Assembly (NCBI RefSeq): GCF_020379485.1
Contig: NW_026014844.1
Span: 5,001-69,000, forward strand
Direction: 5' to 3'
DNA length: 64,000 nt
Source: Brassica napus
Lineage: Eukaryota; Streptophyta; Magnoliopsida; Brassicales; Brassicaceae
The notes under the pieces are model-generated. The model worked only from the letters and a program-made list of their open reading frames with translations, made no database searches and was not told the DNA's origin. Shown piece by piece: positions 22,462-33,830 of the stretch. Both the position numbers and the translations under genes were made by a program. Each line of letters begins with the position of its first letter. Position 1 is the stretch's first letter.

Positions 22462-23030
22462 CTCTTGAGGTTGTCCGAAGACATAGCCACCTTTTGGTCC
22501 AGAAAAGTCCATGAAAATCACCCGTCCTTACATGAAGACCGTACCGGCCGTGTACTGCTCCTTACCGCGGGACGTGCTATCAGTTACACCGAACCTGGAC
22601 AAGAGTAGCCGAAGAGTTCAAATCGACCAGTCAACATTATTTTCTGTGCTTTGACTAGATATGGTATTCTATCTATTTTCTATATCTCCTTTTCATACAT
22701 TTTTATTTATTATCTTTGACTACAAGTTATATAAGTATGAGAACACATCCTTGAAATAAGATAATCGATTTTCCTTATTCATTTTGAGATTTCCTTCTTT
22801 GTTCTTTGATTAGAACATTCTTGTTCCCTTGGTGAGGCTATCTCCAAGTGAATCCCCTTTCTTTGAGCCGGACTTGTTTGTCAAATCAAGCGGCCATTGA
22901 GGGTTCTAGTAGTATCATTGGGTCTTCCGCATCCCTTTGTGTCACTAAACAATCCATCAGTTCTCTATCTCTTCAGATCGAGTTCATATCATCAGATCCG
23001 GTTGAGTGTTCGTTCCTTAGGGTTCTTAAG
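22462..23030 (+). other. Non-coding 3' region, possible LTR remnant of the CRM-like element
   Basis: No coding sequence. An AT-rich stretch (22620-22810) holds a TATA-type box, followed by CT-rich sequence, as in an LTR promoter and leader. Neither LTR end is recognised, and the segment stops abruptly against satellite at about 23031. It may be the truncated 3' LTR of the adjacent pol fragment. Confidence 0.5.
22728..22735 (+). promoter_or_regulatory. TATA-type box
   Basis: TATATAAG in an AT-rich region, preceded by ATTTTTATTTATTATC-like sequence. It is a plausible core promoter of an LTR remnant; no transcript evidence. Confidence 0.4.
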
Positions 23031-26000
23031 AGGGTCAGCGTGCTGAGTCCAACGACCAACGTGCTGATATGTGTACTGATGGACAGCCACAGACGTCATG
23101 TGTGTGCTGACGGACACACACGGACAGCCACAGATGTCCTGTGTGTACTGACGGACACCCACGGATGTCCTGTGTGTGCTGATGGACACCCACGGACGTC
23201 CTGTGTGTACTGAACAGACAGCCCACTTGGGCCAAAATCACCCTAACAGTCCACGGGAAGGGCCAGCGTGCTGAGTCCAAGGACCAGCGTGCTGAGTCCA
23301 AGGACCAGCGTGCTGATATGTGTACTGATGGACAGCCACGGACGTCCTCTGTGTGCTGACGGATAGCCACAGACACCCACGGACGTCCTGTGTGTGCTGG
23401 CGGACACCCACAGACATCCTTTGTGTACTGAACAGACAGCCCACGTGGGCCAAAATCACCAAAACAGTCCACGGGAAGGGCCAGGGTGCTGAGTCTAAGG
23501 AAAAAAATGCTGATATGTGAACTGATGGACAGCCACAGACGTCCTGTGTGTGCTGAAGGACACACACGTACACACATTGACAGCCACGGACGTCCTATGT
23601 GTGCTGACGGACACACACAGACATCCTGTATGTGTGCTGACGGACACCCATGGACCTCCTGTGTGTGCTGACGGACACAAACGGACACACACGGACAGTC
23701 ACAGACGTCCTGTGTGTGCTGATGGACAGCCACGGACAGCCACAGACGTCCTGTGTGTGCTGGCGGACACCCACGGACGTCCTTTGTGTACTGAACAGAC
23801 AGCCCACGTGGGCCAAAATCACCCAAACAGTCCACGGGAAGGGCCAGCGTGCTGAGTCCAAGGACCAACGTGCTGATATGTGTACTGATGGACAGCCACG
23901 GACGTCCTGTGTGTGCTGACGGACACACACAGACACAGACAGACGTCCTGTGTGTGCTGACGGACACACACAGACGTCCTGTGTGTGCTGACGGACACCC
24001 ATGGACCTCCTGTGTGTGCTGACGGACACACACGGACACACACGGACACACACGGACAGTCACAGACGTCCAGTGTGTGCTGTAGGACAGCCATGGACAT
24101 CCACGGACGTCCTATGTGTGCTGGCGGACACCCAAGGACATCCTCTGTGTACTGAACAGACAGCCCACGTGGGCCCAAATCACCCAAACAGTCCACGAGA
24201 AGGGCCAGGGTGCTGAGTCCAAGGACCAACGTGCTGATATGTGTACTGATGGACAGCCACGGACGTCCTGTGTCTGCTGACGGACAAACACAGACACACA
24301 TGGACAGCCACGGACGTCCTGTGTGTGTTGACGGGACACACACGGATGTCATGTGTGTGCTGACGGACACCCACAGACGTCATGTATGTGCTGACGGACA
24401 CACACGGACAGTCACAGACGTCCTTTGTGTGCTGACGGACAGCCACGGACGTCCTGTGTGTGCTGACGGACACACACGGACGTCCTGTGTGTGCTGACGG
24501 ACACACACGGACGTCCTGTGTGTGCTGACAGACAGCCACGGATAGCCACGAACATCCTGTGTATGCTGGCGGACACCCACAGACACACACGGACACACAC
24601 GGACAGCCACATACGTCCCGTGTGTGCTGACGGACAGCCACAGACAGCCACAGACGTCATGTGTGTGCTGGCGGACACCCGCGGATGTCCTGTGTGTACT
24701 AAACAGACAGCCCACGTGGGCCAAAATCACCCAAACAGTCCACGGGAAGGGCCAGCGTGCTGAGTCCAGGGACCAACGTGCTGATATGTGTACTGATGGA
24801 TAGCCACGGACGTCATGTGTGTGCTGATAGACACAGACGGACACACACGGACAGCCACGGACCTCCTGTGTGTGTTGGCGGACACCCACGGACGTCCTGT
24901 GTGTATTGACCAGACAGCCCACGTGGGCCAAAATCACTCGAACAGTCCAAGGGAAGGGTCAACGTTCTGAGTCCAAGGACCAACATGCTGATATGTGTAC
25001 TGATAGACAGTCACGGACGTCCTGTGTGTGCTGACGGAGACACATGGACAGCCCCGGACGTCCTTTGTGTGCTGACGGAAACACACGGACGTCCTGTGTG
25101 TGCAGGCGGATACCCATGGACGTCCTCTGTGTACTGAACAAACAGCCCACGTGGGCTAAAATCACCCAAACATCCACGAGAAGGGCCAGCGTGCTGAGTC
25201 CAAGGACCAACGTGCTGATATGTATACTGATGCACAGCCACAGACGTCCTGTGTGTTCTGACGGACACACATGGACACACATGGACAGCCACGGACGTCC
25301 TGTGTGTGCTGACGGACACACAGGGACACACATGAACAGCCACAGACGTCTTGTGTGTGCTGACGGACACACACAGACGTCCTATGTGTGCTGACGGACA
25401 CCCACGGACGTCCTGTGTGTGCTGACGGACACACACAGACAGTCACGGACGTCCTGTGTGTGCTAACGGAGAGCCACAGACAGCCCCAGACGTCCTGTAT
25501 GTGCTGGCGGACACCCACGGACGTCCTGTGTGTACTGAACAGACAGCCCACGTGGGCCAAAATCACCCAAACAGTCCCCGGGAAGGGCCAGCGTGCTGAG
25601 TCCAAGGACCAACGTGCTGATATGTGTACTGATGGACAGCCACGGACGTCCTGTGTGTGCTGATGGACACACACGGATAGACACGAACACACATGGACAG
25701 CCACGGATGTCCTGTGTGTGCTGGCGGACACCCACAGACGTCCTGTGTGTACTGAACAGACAGCCCACATGGGCCAAAATCACCCGAACAGTCCACGGGA
25801 AGGGTCAACGTGCTGACTCCAAGGACCAACGTGCTGATATGTGTACTGATGGACAGCCACGGACGTCCTGTGTGTTCTGATGGACAGACACGGACAAACA
25901 CGGACACACACGAACAGCCACGGACGTCCTGTGTGTGCTGACGGACAGCCATGGACAGCCACGGACGTCCTGTGTGTGCTGGTGGACACCCACAGACGTC

Positions 26001-27284
26001 CTTTGTGTACTGAACAGACAGCCCATGTGGGCCAAAATCACCCAAACAGTCCACGAGAAGGGCCAGCGTGCTAAGTCCAAGGACCAACGTGCTGATATGT
26101 ATACTGATGGACAGCCACAGACGTCCTGTGTGTTCTGACGGACATACATGGACATACATGGACAGCCACGGACGTCATGTGTGTGCTGACGGACACACAG
26201 GGACACACATGGACAGCCACAGACGTCTTGTGTGTGCTGACGGACACACACAGACGTCCTATGTGTGCTGACGGACACCCACAGACGTCCTGTGTGTGCT
26301 GATGGACACACACAGACAGTCACGGACGTCCTGTGTGTGCTAACGGAGAGCCACAGACAGCCCCGGACGTCCTGTATGTGCTGGCGGACACCCACGGACG
26401 TCCTGTGTGTACTGAACAGACAGCCCACGTGGGCCAAAATCACCCAAACAGTCCCCGGGAAGGGCCAGCGTGCTGAGTCCAAGGACCAACGTGCTGATAT
26501 GTGTACTGATGGACAGCCACGGACGTCCTGTGTGTGGTGATGGACACACACGGACAGACACGAACACACATGGACAGCCACGTATGTCCTGTGTGTGCTG
26601 GCGGACACCCACAGACGTCATGTGTGTACTGAACAGACAGCCCACGTGGGCCAAAATCACCCGAACAGTCCACGGGAAGGGTCAACATGCTGACTCCAAG
26701 GACCAACGTGCTGATAAGTGTACTGATGGACAGCCACGGACGTCCTGTGTATTCTCATGGACAGACACGGACACACACGGACACACACGAACAGCCACGG
26801 ACGTCCTGTGTGTGGTGACGGACAGCCAGGGACAGCCACGGACGTCCTGTGTGTGCTGGCGGACACCCACAGACGTCCTTTGTGTACTGAACAGACAGCC
26901 CACGTGGGCCAAAATCACCCAAACAGTCCACGAGAAGGGCCAGCGTGCTAAGTCCAAGGACCAACGTGTTGATATGTATACTGATGAACAGCCACGAACG
27001 TCCTGTGTGTGCTGACGGACACACACGGACACAAATGGACAGCCACGGACGTCATGTGTGTTCTGACGGACACACACGGACGTCCTGTGTGTGCTGACAG
27101 ACACCCACGGACGTCCTTTGTGTGCGGACGGACACACACGGACACACACGGACAGTCACGGACGTTCTGTGTGTGCTGACAGACAGCCACAGACAGCCCC
27201 GGACGTCTTGTGTGTGCTGGGGGACACCCTCGGACGTCCTGTGGGTACTGAAATGCTGCCCACTTGGGCGAAAATCACCCAATC
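23031..27284 (+). repeat. Satellite, block 3
   Basis: The largest intact block, in the same orientation as the others. It starts mid-core (AGGGTCAGCGTGCTGAGTCC) and ends mid-core at the family-A LTR. Cores recur near 23059, 23310, 23509, 23870, 24229, 24780, 24987, 25211, 25613, 25830, 26088, 26490, 26707 and 26965. At 23270-23310 the AGTCCAAGGACCAGCGTGCTG segment is locally duplicated. The right part is a higher-order repeat (separate entry). Confidence 0.92.
25170..27284 (+). repeat. 877-bp higher-order repeat, about 2.4 copies
   Basis: Core anchors at 25211, 25613, 25830, then 26088, 26490, 26707, then 26965 repeat at exactly 877 bp each, with internal spacings of 402, 217 and 258 bp. Diagnostic variants recur with the period, for example TGTATACTGATG at 25211, 26088 and 26965, and GTCCCCGGGAAGG before 25613 and 26490. 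This is a recent segmental tandem duplication of three satellite units. Confidence 0.88.
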
Positions 27285-27884
27285 TGTCACGCCCCCAATC
27301 ATGGAAAGGATTTGTCGGGACGGCCATGGTTCGAGGAAACGTACCAGCCAGTCTTAGGAAATCAAGGCAAGCGTTCCATGGTCGAGAAAGAAGGTTAAGA
27401 ACATAAGGAAACTTAGACTTAACCTTATATAAGCTAAGAGAAAGCTAGGACGAGTAAGACGGTAACTGGACGAAGTAGACGAGTAGCTCGGCCAGCTCAA
27501 CGAAGCTAGGTTTAGTTCACTCCAGCTCAGTCCCTACTAAATCAGCTCCATTAGCTGGACTAGTAGCTCACTCAGCTGAAGCAGCTGAGAGTCAGCTCAC
27601 CTCAGCTAGACGGACTGTTCGGGTTTTAGGCCGATGGTCCGGGTCCGGGTCAGTGGCGGGCTGTGAGGTCCGGCCATGAGGCCATGGGCTGTTGGGTCTT
27701 TGGACAAGGCCGTGGGCTAAGTCCAGGAGGCTTGGGGCGTGGGTTGGGCTTATGACCGACCCCAAACCCAATCAGAAAGGGCGATGGGATGCAAGTGGCC
27801 GAGGGGGCACAACCCCTGGCCGATGGTGCCCGTTCGATAGCAAGTCGTGCCTGTTCGTGGGGCAAGACTTATCCCCTCGTTTTC

Positions 27885-27892
27885 TATAAATA
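27885..27892 (+). promoter_or_regulatory. TATA box of the truncated LTR
   Basis: TATAAATA followed by GGGGCC, about 65 bp upstream of the (GA)n leader, as in the other family-A LTRs. Confidence 0.6.
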
Positions 27893-27951
27893 TGGGGCCT
27901 CTCCTGTTGGTTTCATTATCCAATTCCAGAGTAAAATACTCAGAGAAAAAC

Positions 27952-27953
<2 letters not shown>

Positions 27954-28012
<59 letters not shown>
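27954..28012 (+). repeat. (GA)n microsatellite in the LTR leader
   Basis: About 29 GA dinucleotides in a row. The same leader site has roughly 9-14 in elements A and B, so this copy is expanded. Confidence 0.9.
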
Positions 28013-28016
<4 letters not shown>

Positions 28017-28769
28017 CTCCAAGAGATCGGCCGAAAAAGGGCCGGTCGTGGTGGTTTTGTATCTCTGGCAAGGAGAACGGTTTAAGAGAGAGGAGGCCGT
28101 TTTGTTATGAATACCCAAGGCATAGAGAAAGGTCTGGAGATGGACTCCATAGCCGTGGTTCAGTCAGATATGTCACACCCCCAATCCTGAGTAGGATTGT
28201 TGGGACGGCCATGGTTCGAGGAAACGTGCAAGCCAGTCCTAGGACATCAAGGCAAGCGTTCCATGGTCGAGAAAGAAGGTTAAGGACATAAGGAAACTTA
28301 GACTTAACCTTATACAAGCTAAGAGACAGCTAGGACGAGTAAGACGGTAGCTGGATGAAGTGGACGAGTAGCTCGGCCAGCTCAAGGAAGCTAGGTTCAG
28401 TTCACTCCAGCTCAGTCCCTACTAGGTCAGCTCCACTAGCTGGACTACTAGCTCACTCAGCTGAGGCAGCTGAGAGTCAGCTCATCTCAGCTAGATGGAC
28501 TGTCCGGGCTTTAGGCCGATGGTCCGGGTCCGGGTCAGTGGCGGGCTGTGAGGTCCGGCCATGAGGCCATGGGCTGTTGGGTCTTAGGACAAGGCCCTGC
28601 GCTAAGTCCAGGAGGCTTGGGGCGTGGGTTGTGCTTGTGGCCGACCCCAAACCCAATCAGAAAGGGCGAAGGGATGCAAGTGGCCGAAAGGGGACAACCC
28701 TTGGCCGATGGTGCCCATTCGCTAGCAAGTCATGCCTGTTCGTGGGGCATGACTTACCCCCTCGTTTTC

Positions 28770-28777
28770 TATAAATA
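28770..28777 (+). promoter_or_regulatory. TATA box of the family-2 solo LTR
   Basis: TATAAATA in CTATAAATATGGGG, with a GAGAGAAAGAAAGA leader about 60 bp downstream. Confidence 0.6.
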
Positions 28778-28957
28778 TGGGGGCTCTCTGGTCGATTTCA
28801 TTTTCGAATTCCAGAGTAAAATACTCAGAGAAACTGTAGAGAGAAAGAAAGAGAGAAAGAAAGAGAGAAAGAGAGAGTTCCGGCCAAGAGAAAGGCCGAT
28901 TGTGGTGGTGTTGTGTTCCGGCGACTCTGATCGTTTGAGAACTAACTCCGGTCAAGA

Positions 28958-29164
28958 ATGGGAGATCAAGACAAGGAGAAGAGCATGGAGAACCCAGACG
29001 TGGTTCAGAAGGAACTAAGGATGGTTCTGGTCAAGCCAAAGAGCCGTGAAGGCTCGGTCAGTGAGAGGCTGTGTAACGTGTGGTTAGATGATACTAGGGA
29101 TGAACTAGTGATTGTCTATGAGACTGTTAAGAAGTTGTGTATTGAATCTCATGTTTCTAAGTAA
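28958..29164 (+). CDS. 68-codon LTR-embedded ORF of unknown function
   Basis: ATG just after the GA-rich leader opens a frame starting MGDQDKEKSMENPDVV, then a basic stretch (KELRMVLVKPKSREGS) and a more ordinary C-terminal half ending in TAA. It is the first ATG frame of the presumed LTR transcript and precedes an AATAAA signal by ~80 bp. The first 17-18 codons are shared with the element E LTR; the rest is not present there. The start parallels the LTR-borne Gag exon of element 1 in position and charge, but no domain is recognised. It may be a spliced-together gag remnant or a chance frame. Confidence 0.4.
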   Translation: MGDQDKEKSMENPDVVQKELRMVLVKPKSREGSVSERLCNVWLDDTRDELVIVYETVKKLCIESHVSK

Positions 29165-29398
29165 TACAAAGTTTATACATTGTTATTCCGCTGTGCAATC
29201 TGTTCCTTTGTTTAGGAACCTCATATTCGAATATGACTTAGCAAATAAAAGACTTAAAGTGGATCAAACAAGCAAAGAAATTAATATGTAAGCATTCGTA
29301 TCCAGTTGGGTCAAGAGACCAGGAACGGGTCTTACAAGATAGGGTCAGTGGGTAACCACCGACTCATCGGCTAAAACAATCGGACAGTCCGAACGGGT

Positions 29399-30021
29399 TC
29401 TGGGGGACACCCACAGATGTCCTGTGTGTACTGAACAGACAGCCCACGTGGGCCAAAATCACCCAAACAGTCCACGGGAAGGGCCAGCATGCTGAGTCCA
29501 AGGACCAACGTGCTGATATGTGTACTGATGGATAGCCACAGACGTCATGTGTGTGCTGACAGACACAGACGGACACACACGGACAGCCACGGACATCCTG
29601 TGTGTGCTGACGGACACACACGGACGTCCTGTGTGTGCAGGCGGACACCTACGGACGTCCTCTGTGTACTGATCAGACAGCCCACATGGGCCAAAATCAC
29701 CCAAACAGTCCACGAGAAGGGCCAGCGTGATAAGTCCAAGGACCAACGTGTTGATATGTAAACTGATTAACAGCCACGGACGTCCTGTGTGTGCTGACGG
29801 ACACACACGGACACACATGGACAGCCACAGACGTCATGTGTGTTCTGACGGACTGTGTGTGCTGACAGACATCCACGGACGTCCTGTGTGTGTGGACGGA
29901 CACACACGGACACACACGGACAGTCACGGACGTCCTGTGTGTGCTGACACACAGCCACGGACAGCCCCGGACGTCCTGTGTGTACTGAACAGCAGCCCAC
30001 GTGGGCCAAAGTCACCCAAAC
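29399..30021 (+). repeat. Satellite, block 4
   Basis: Same satellite and orientation, with cores near 29510 and 29744. It ends with the left CAAAC target duplication (30017-30021) of element A; the interrupted core resumes at 38443. Confidence 0.92.
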
Positions 30022-32945
30022 TGTCACTCCCCCAATCCTGGAAAGGATTTATCGGGACGGCCATGGTTCGAGGAAACGTACCAGACAGTCTTAGGACATC
30101 AAGGCAAGCGTTCCATGGTCGAGAAAGAAGGTTAAGAACATAAGGAAACTTAGACTTAACCTTATATAAGCTAAGAGACAGCTAGGACGAGTAAGACGGT
30201 AACTGGACGAAGTAGACGAGTAGCTCGGCCAGCTCAACGAAGCTTGGTTTAGTTCACTCCAGATCAGTCCCTACTAAATCAGCTCCATTAGCTTGACTAG
30301 TAGCTCACTCAGCTGAGGCAGCTGAGAGTCAGCTCACCTCAGCTAGAAGGACTGTTCGGGTTTTAGGCCGATGGTCCGGGTCCGGGTCAGTGGCGGGCTG
30401 TGAGGTCCGGCCATGAGGCCATGGGCTGTTGGGTCTTTGGACAAGGCCGTGGGCTAAGTCCAGGAGGCTTGGGGCGTGGTTTGGGCTTATGACCGACCCC
30501 AAACCCAATCAGAAAGGGCGATGGGATGCAAGTGGCCGAGGGGGCACAACCCTTGGCCGATGGTGACCGTTCGATTGCAAGTCGTGCCTGTTCGTGGGGC
30601 AAGACTTACCCGCTCATTTTCTATAAATATGGGGCCTCTCCTGTTGGTTTCATTATCCAATTCCAGAGTAAAATACTCAGAGAAAATCGTAGAGAGAGAG
30701 AGAGAGAGAGTCTCGGCCAAGAGATCAGCCGGAAAAGGGCCGGTCGTGGTGGTTTTGTATCTCCGGCAAGGAGAACGGTTTAAGAGAGAGGAGGCCGTGT
30801 AGTTATGAATACCCAAGGCATAGAGAAAGGTCTGGAGAAGGACTCCAAAGCCGTGGTTCAGTCAGATAGGGTCAGTGGGTAACCACCAACTCATCGGCTA
30901 ACACAATCAGACAGTCCGAACCGGTCTAGCCATGGGAGTTTGGATTGGTTCCTATTCTTCTCATTCTTTTCATCCAATTCTTCTTCAACTCCTTCTGTAC
31001 ATTGGCTTGGCCTTGTTGATGTGTTGGGATTGGTTATAACCGTGGTTCTGGTAGAGTAATGCGGTCGAGGTCCATAACCGACGAGTTAGGCGCGCACATG
31101 GTCTAAACCGGCCTCAGGTGATCCGATTGGATAGGGGCGGTTCTGTTCTTTTCTGAACGGTTGCAACCCTTCCCTGAGAAGTCACAATGGTTCATGACTT
31201 GGGTAGGTTAAGGCGTGATACTTTGGCCATAGGCCGGACACACGCACGGACCAGACAGTCCATACGGACGGTTAGGTCGAACGGTTGGAGCATCTGAATG
31301 GGTGCGAGATGCCAAGGGTCATGAATTGCCAAGAGGCACGAGTGTCCAAAGGTTACTAATTCCCAAAGGGTGTGAGTTCCAAACGGTGCCATTGGTTCAA
31401 GGCTTAGGCCGAACCAAGTGGACAGTCCGCGGCTGCATAGTCGAACGGACGGACGGTTAGTTTAACCGGAGTGTTGCATAGCAAGGTCTAATCGGTTGCA
31501 AGGCAATCCGGTTGGGTCTTGGGCCTTACTCTGTGGTATGGATCCAGGCTTTGGCTCGGATCAGGTAATAAGGTCCGTGAGACTTTGGGCCAGACTTATA
31601 ACTGGCCAATCGCACCTATCTCTTAACCAGACGGTTACACGGGACTATGGATGATCCGACTATGGTTGGATGGTTCTAGTCGCAAAGGCTAAGTAGGATA
31701 TCTTACAATCAACCTCGGGTTGGTGAGTAGGATAGGCGCCATATGCCTTATGTAGGGCGTAGACCCACATGATGGCAATGGAAGGCCGGTTATATCAGTA
31801 CATGCTAAGTGGACAATGGCTTATCAAGTCTAGTGGTCGGATCATGTTTCATGACGATGGTTCGATGGCCGAGCACTAGTATGGATAGTCACATTTCTGG
31901 AGTAAGAGTATTGGTGTGATGCTTCTATATATCAACCTTGGTGTTGATAGCTTCGGTATTGGCTAAGAGCCATGACGAAGTGTATGGCTAGTATTATGTG
32001 TCGTAGACCATAGGTACTAAGCCTAGGTGTGATTGTTAATGGAAAGCCGTAGATATGATCATGGTTGAGTATGGACGACCTGACCTCTGGATGATGGTTC
32101 AAGGTGTCGGAACTAATCTGATTTAGGAATTCATCGGTTGGTATGAACAAGTCATATCTGTTCTCTGGGTTATGTCCCAAGGCCGATCAGGCCAGATGAT
32201 GACTCATCAGTTCCAAGTCATGTGAGGAAGGTTGGTTGATTGACTTAGGATCTAATGAGCTTTGTCAGTCCATAAGATGGACTTGGTACTATCGCTTATA
32301 TGGCAAAAGGATTTTGGATTGTGCATGAGCCGAGAAAGGCCAGATGCAAACCTTTATCCTTTCAAAGACTTCTCAAAGGTTACTTAGGTCTTTGGGGATG
32401 GTTGTTTGAATGACTAAGTACCTAGGGGAGTTGTTTGATGCCAGAATCAAGATAAGGACCTTAAGTAAGATCATTGAGTGATCGTGGTCCAGCTGTCAAG
32501 CAAGATCAATTTGAGTCAATGGTGGACCGATGAGCTAATAAGCTCCATAGATGTGGCAAAGGTATGATCTAGCATTTTCTTATGTAGATCTAGATAGAAT
32601 GGTTTAGGGGAATGGAACCTCAGAATCGTATGGCTTGGTTTGGTTTAGGATGGACCTTTAAGCTAATTGGAAGTTGAGTAAACTGACCAAGGCTAAGGTG
32701 ATTCGACCAGACAAGTGTTAGATTGGTTTTAGACCAATGGTTTACTAGAGAATAATCCGCTGCGTATCTGTTTAAAGGATCTAGGCTATTAATGACTAGG
32801 GAAGTCTTTAGCTAAGATCTAAGTTAGCTCTCGCCTTTAGGCGATATTATAAATAAAGGGCAAAAATTAAGAGGTTCGGCCAGGAAGTGGACCGAGCGAC
32901 GTGAGGCATCGACCGTGGCCTAGGTGGCCAGGATCGGGTCTTACA
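30022..32945 (+). repeat. Element A 5' LTR (2924 bp)
   Basis: TGTCACTCCCCCAATCC... to ...GGATCGGGTCTTACA. It contains the CAGCT cluster (about 30200-30350), TATA box, GA leader (30690-30710), a leader ATG frame starting MNTQGIEKGL near 30806, and AATAAAGGGCAAAA at 32852 close to the 3' end. It is about 77 bp longer than the 3' LTR, mainly because the 3' copy lost a segment around GGCCATGAGGCCATGGGCTG. Confidence 0.93.
30622..30629 (+). promoter_or_regulatory. TATA box of element A 5' LTR
   Basis: TATAAATA in TTTTCTATAAATATGGGG, with a (GA)n leader 60-70 bp downstream. This would drive the element RNA. Confidence 0.65.
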
Positions 32946-32948
32946 AGT

Positions 32949-32960
32949 TGGTATCAGAGC
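32949..32960 (+). promoter_or_regulatory. Primer binding site of element A (initiator tRNA-Met type)
   Basis: TGGTATCAGAGC three bases after the 5' LTR, matching the complement of the plant initiator tRNA-Met 3' end. Confidence 0.9.
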
Positions 32961-33830
32961 ATGCTTGATCCTGTTTAGGACAACGCTCTAAGATGTTGGT
33001 TTCCAAACCCCAATTATTTCTGAAAACTATGATGACTATGAAACCTTAGTTGGGGTGAGCCAAGAAAGAGTTGAGGTAAGCTAGGGTATCATGCTTGTGA
33101 ATGTGGGAGTTTTAAGATGAACCGGGTTAGCCAAGATACATTTTCCAAGGGCAAGATCCTCAAAACAGAAATGTTGGTCGATCTAGTTATTTAGAAGTAA
33201 TAGACGGGTTGGATGGGATGGAAGCAATGCAAAACTTGTTTATGGATTACCTGGACAAGGGAAGTAACATGGACCAGAGAGTGGCTTAAGTTGAAATAAA
33301 CGTGGCACTCTACTGAAGTTAAGTGTTATCCCTTGATGGCCGTTTATAATAAGTAAATCATATGCAATGTTAAATCTGACTCAAAGGAGACACTACATGA
33401 CCAGTACACGAGTGGACTTGTGATCAGATGGATCAGCTAGGACGCGGTATAAGTCAAGGTAGGTTTCCTTAGATCTAGTTGGATGGAATGAACCAATTCC
33501 AATCTGAATCCGTCCAAGGAAAAAAATGAGGAAACTCATGATGTTTGTTCCAATCAATGGAAGAACATGATCTTAAGTACCGTAGTATGATGGGGATTGA
33601 GGTATATTAAAAATTGCTCTTGTGAATATTGTGAGCATTCGCAAAAGTAAGACGCTTTGGAGAATGGTATGGGACGTTTTCCAAGTGTGTGGTCAAACCG
33701 AGATCTTACTCATCTAGGTATCCATTAGAAGTGGAAGTATTGAAGTCATTGGCAATACCATGAGGGATGTATGGGACGTTCTTTGTGGTGTGGTCATGCA
33801 CTGAGATAGTTCCCACAAGTGGATTTGTGG
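32961..33830 (+). other. Element A leader and upstream internal region, no recognisable gene
   Basis: No frame longer than 60 codons and no gag or zinc-knuckle motif are seen on the plus strand. The corresponding part of element B (about 17913-18771) is similar by eye. It may be a decayed gag or untranslated leader. Confidence 0.55.

Larger units (their letters stand above)
28171..29336 (+). mobile_element. Solo LTR, family 2 (1166 bp)
   Basis: It begins TGTCACACCCCCAATCC, ends GAACGGGTCTTACA, and is flanked by the duplication AGATA (28166-28170 and 29337-29341). There is no internal domain, so it is a solo LTR left by LTR-LTR recombination or a very small non-autonomous copy. The first ~840 bp correspond to the element E LTR (61570-62381, opposite strand). 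Downstream of AAG at about 29011 the two differ, as discussed under findings. It contains a CAGCT cluster, a TATA box, a GA-rich leader, a 68-codon ORF and AATAAA at 29244-29249. Confidence 0.9.
27285..29398 (+). mobile_element. Truncated family-A LTR interrupted by a solo LTR
   Basis: It begins TGTCACGCCCCCAATC at 27285, follows the element A LTR through the CAGCT cluster, TATA box and leader to CAGTCAGATA (28170), and resumes at 29342 (GGGTCAGTGGGTAACC). It breaks off near 29398 at GTCCGAACGGG, where satellite returns. The interruption 28171-29336 is a younger insertion. Only the first ~940 bp of the LTR is present, and the right side has no LTR end, so no target duplication can be read. 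Confidence 0.87.

Noticed and set aside
28548..29018. 156-codon frame across the family-2 LTR U3 and leader
   Set aside because: It runs through the TATA box and GA leader, and similar frames in family-A LTRs are only shadows of shared LTR sequence.
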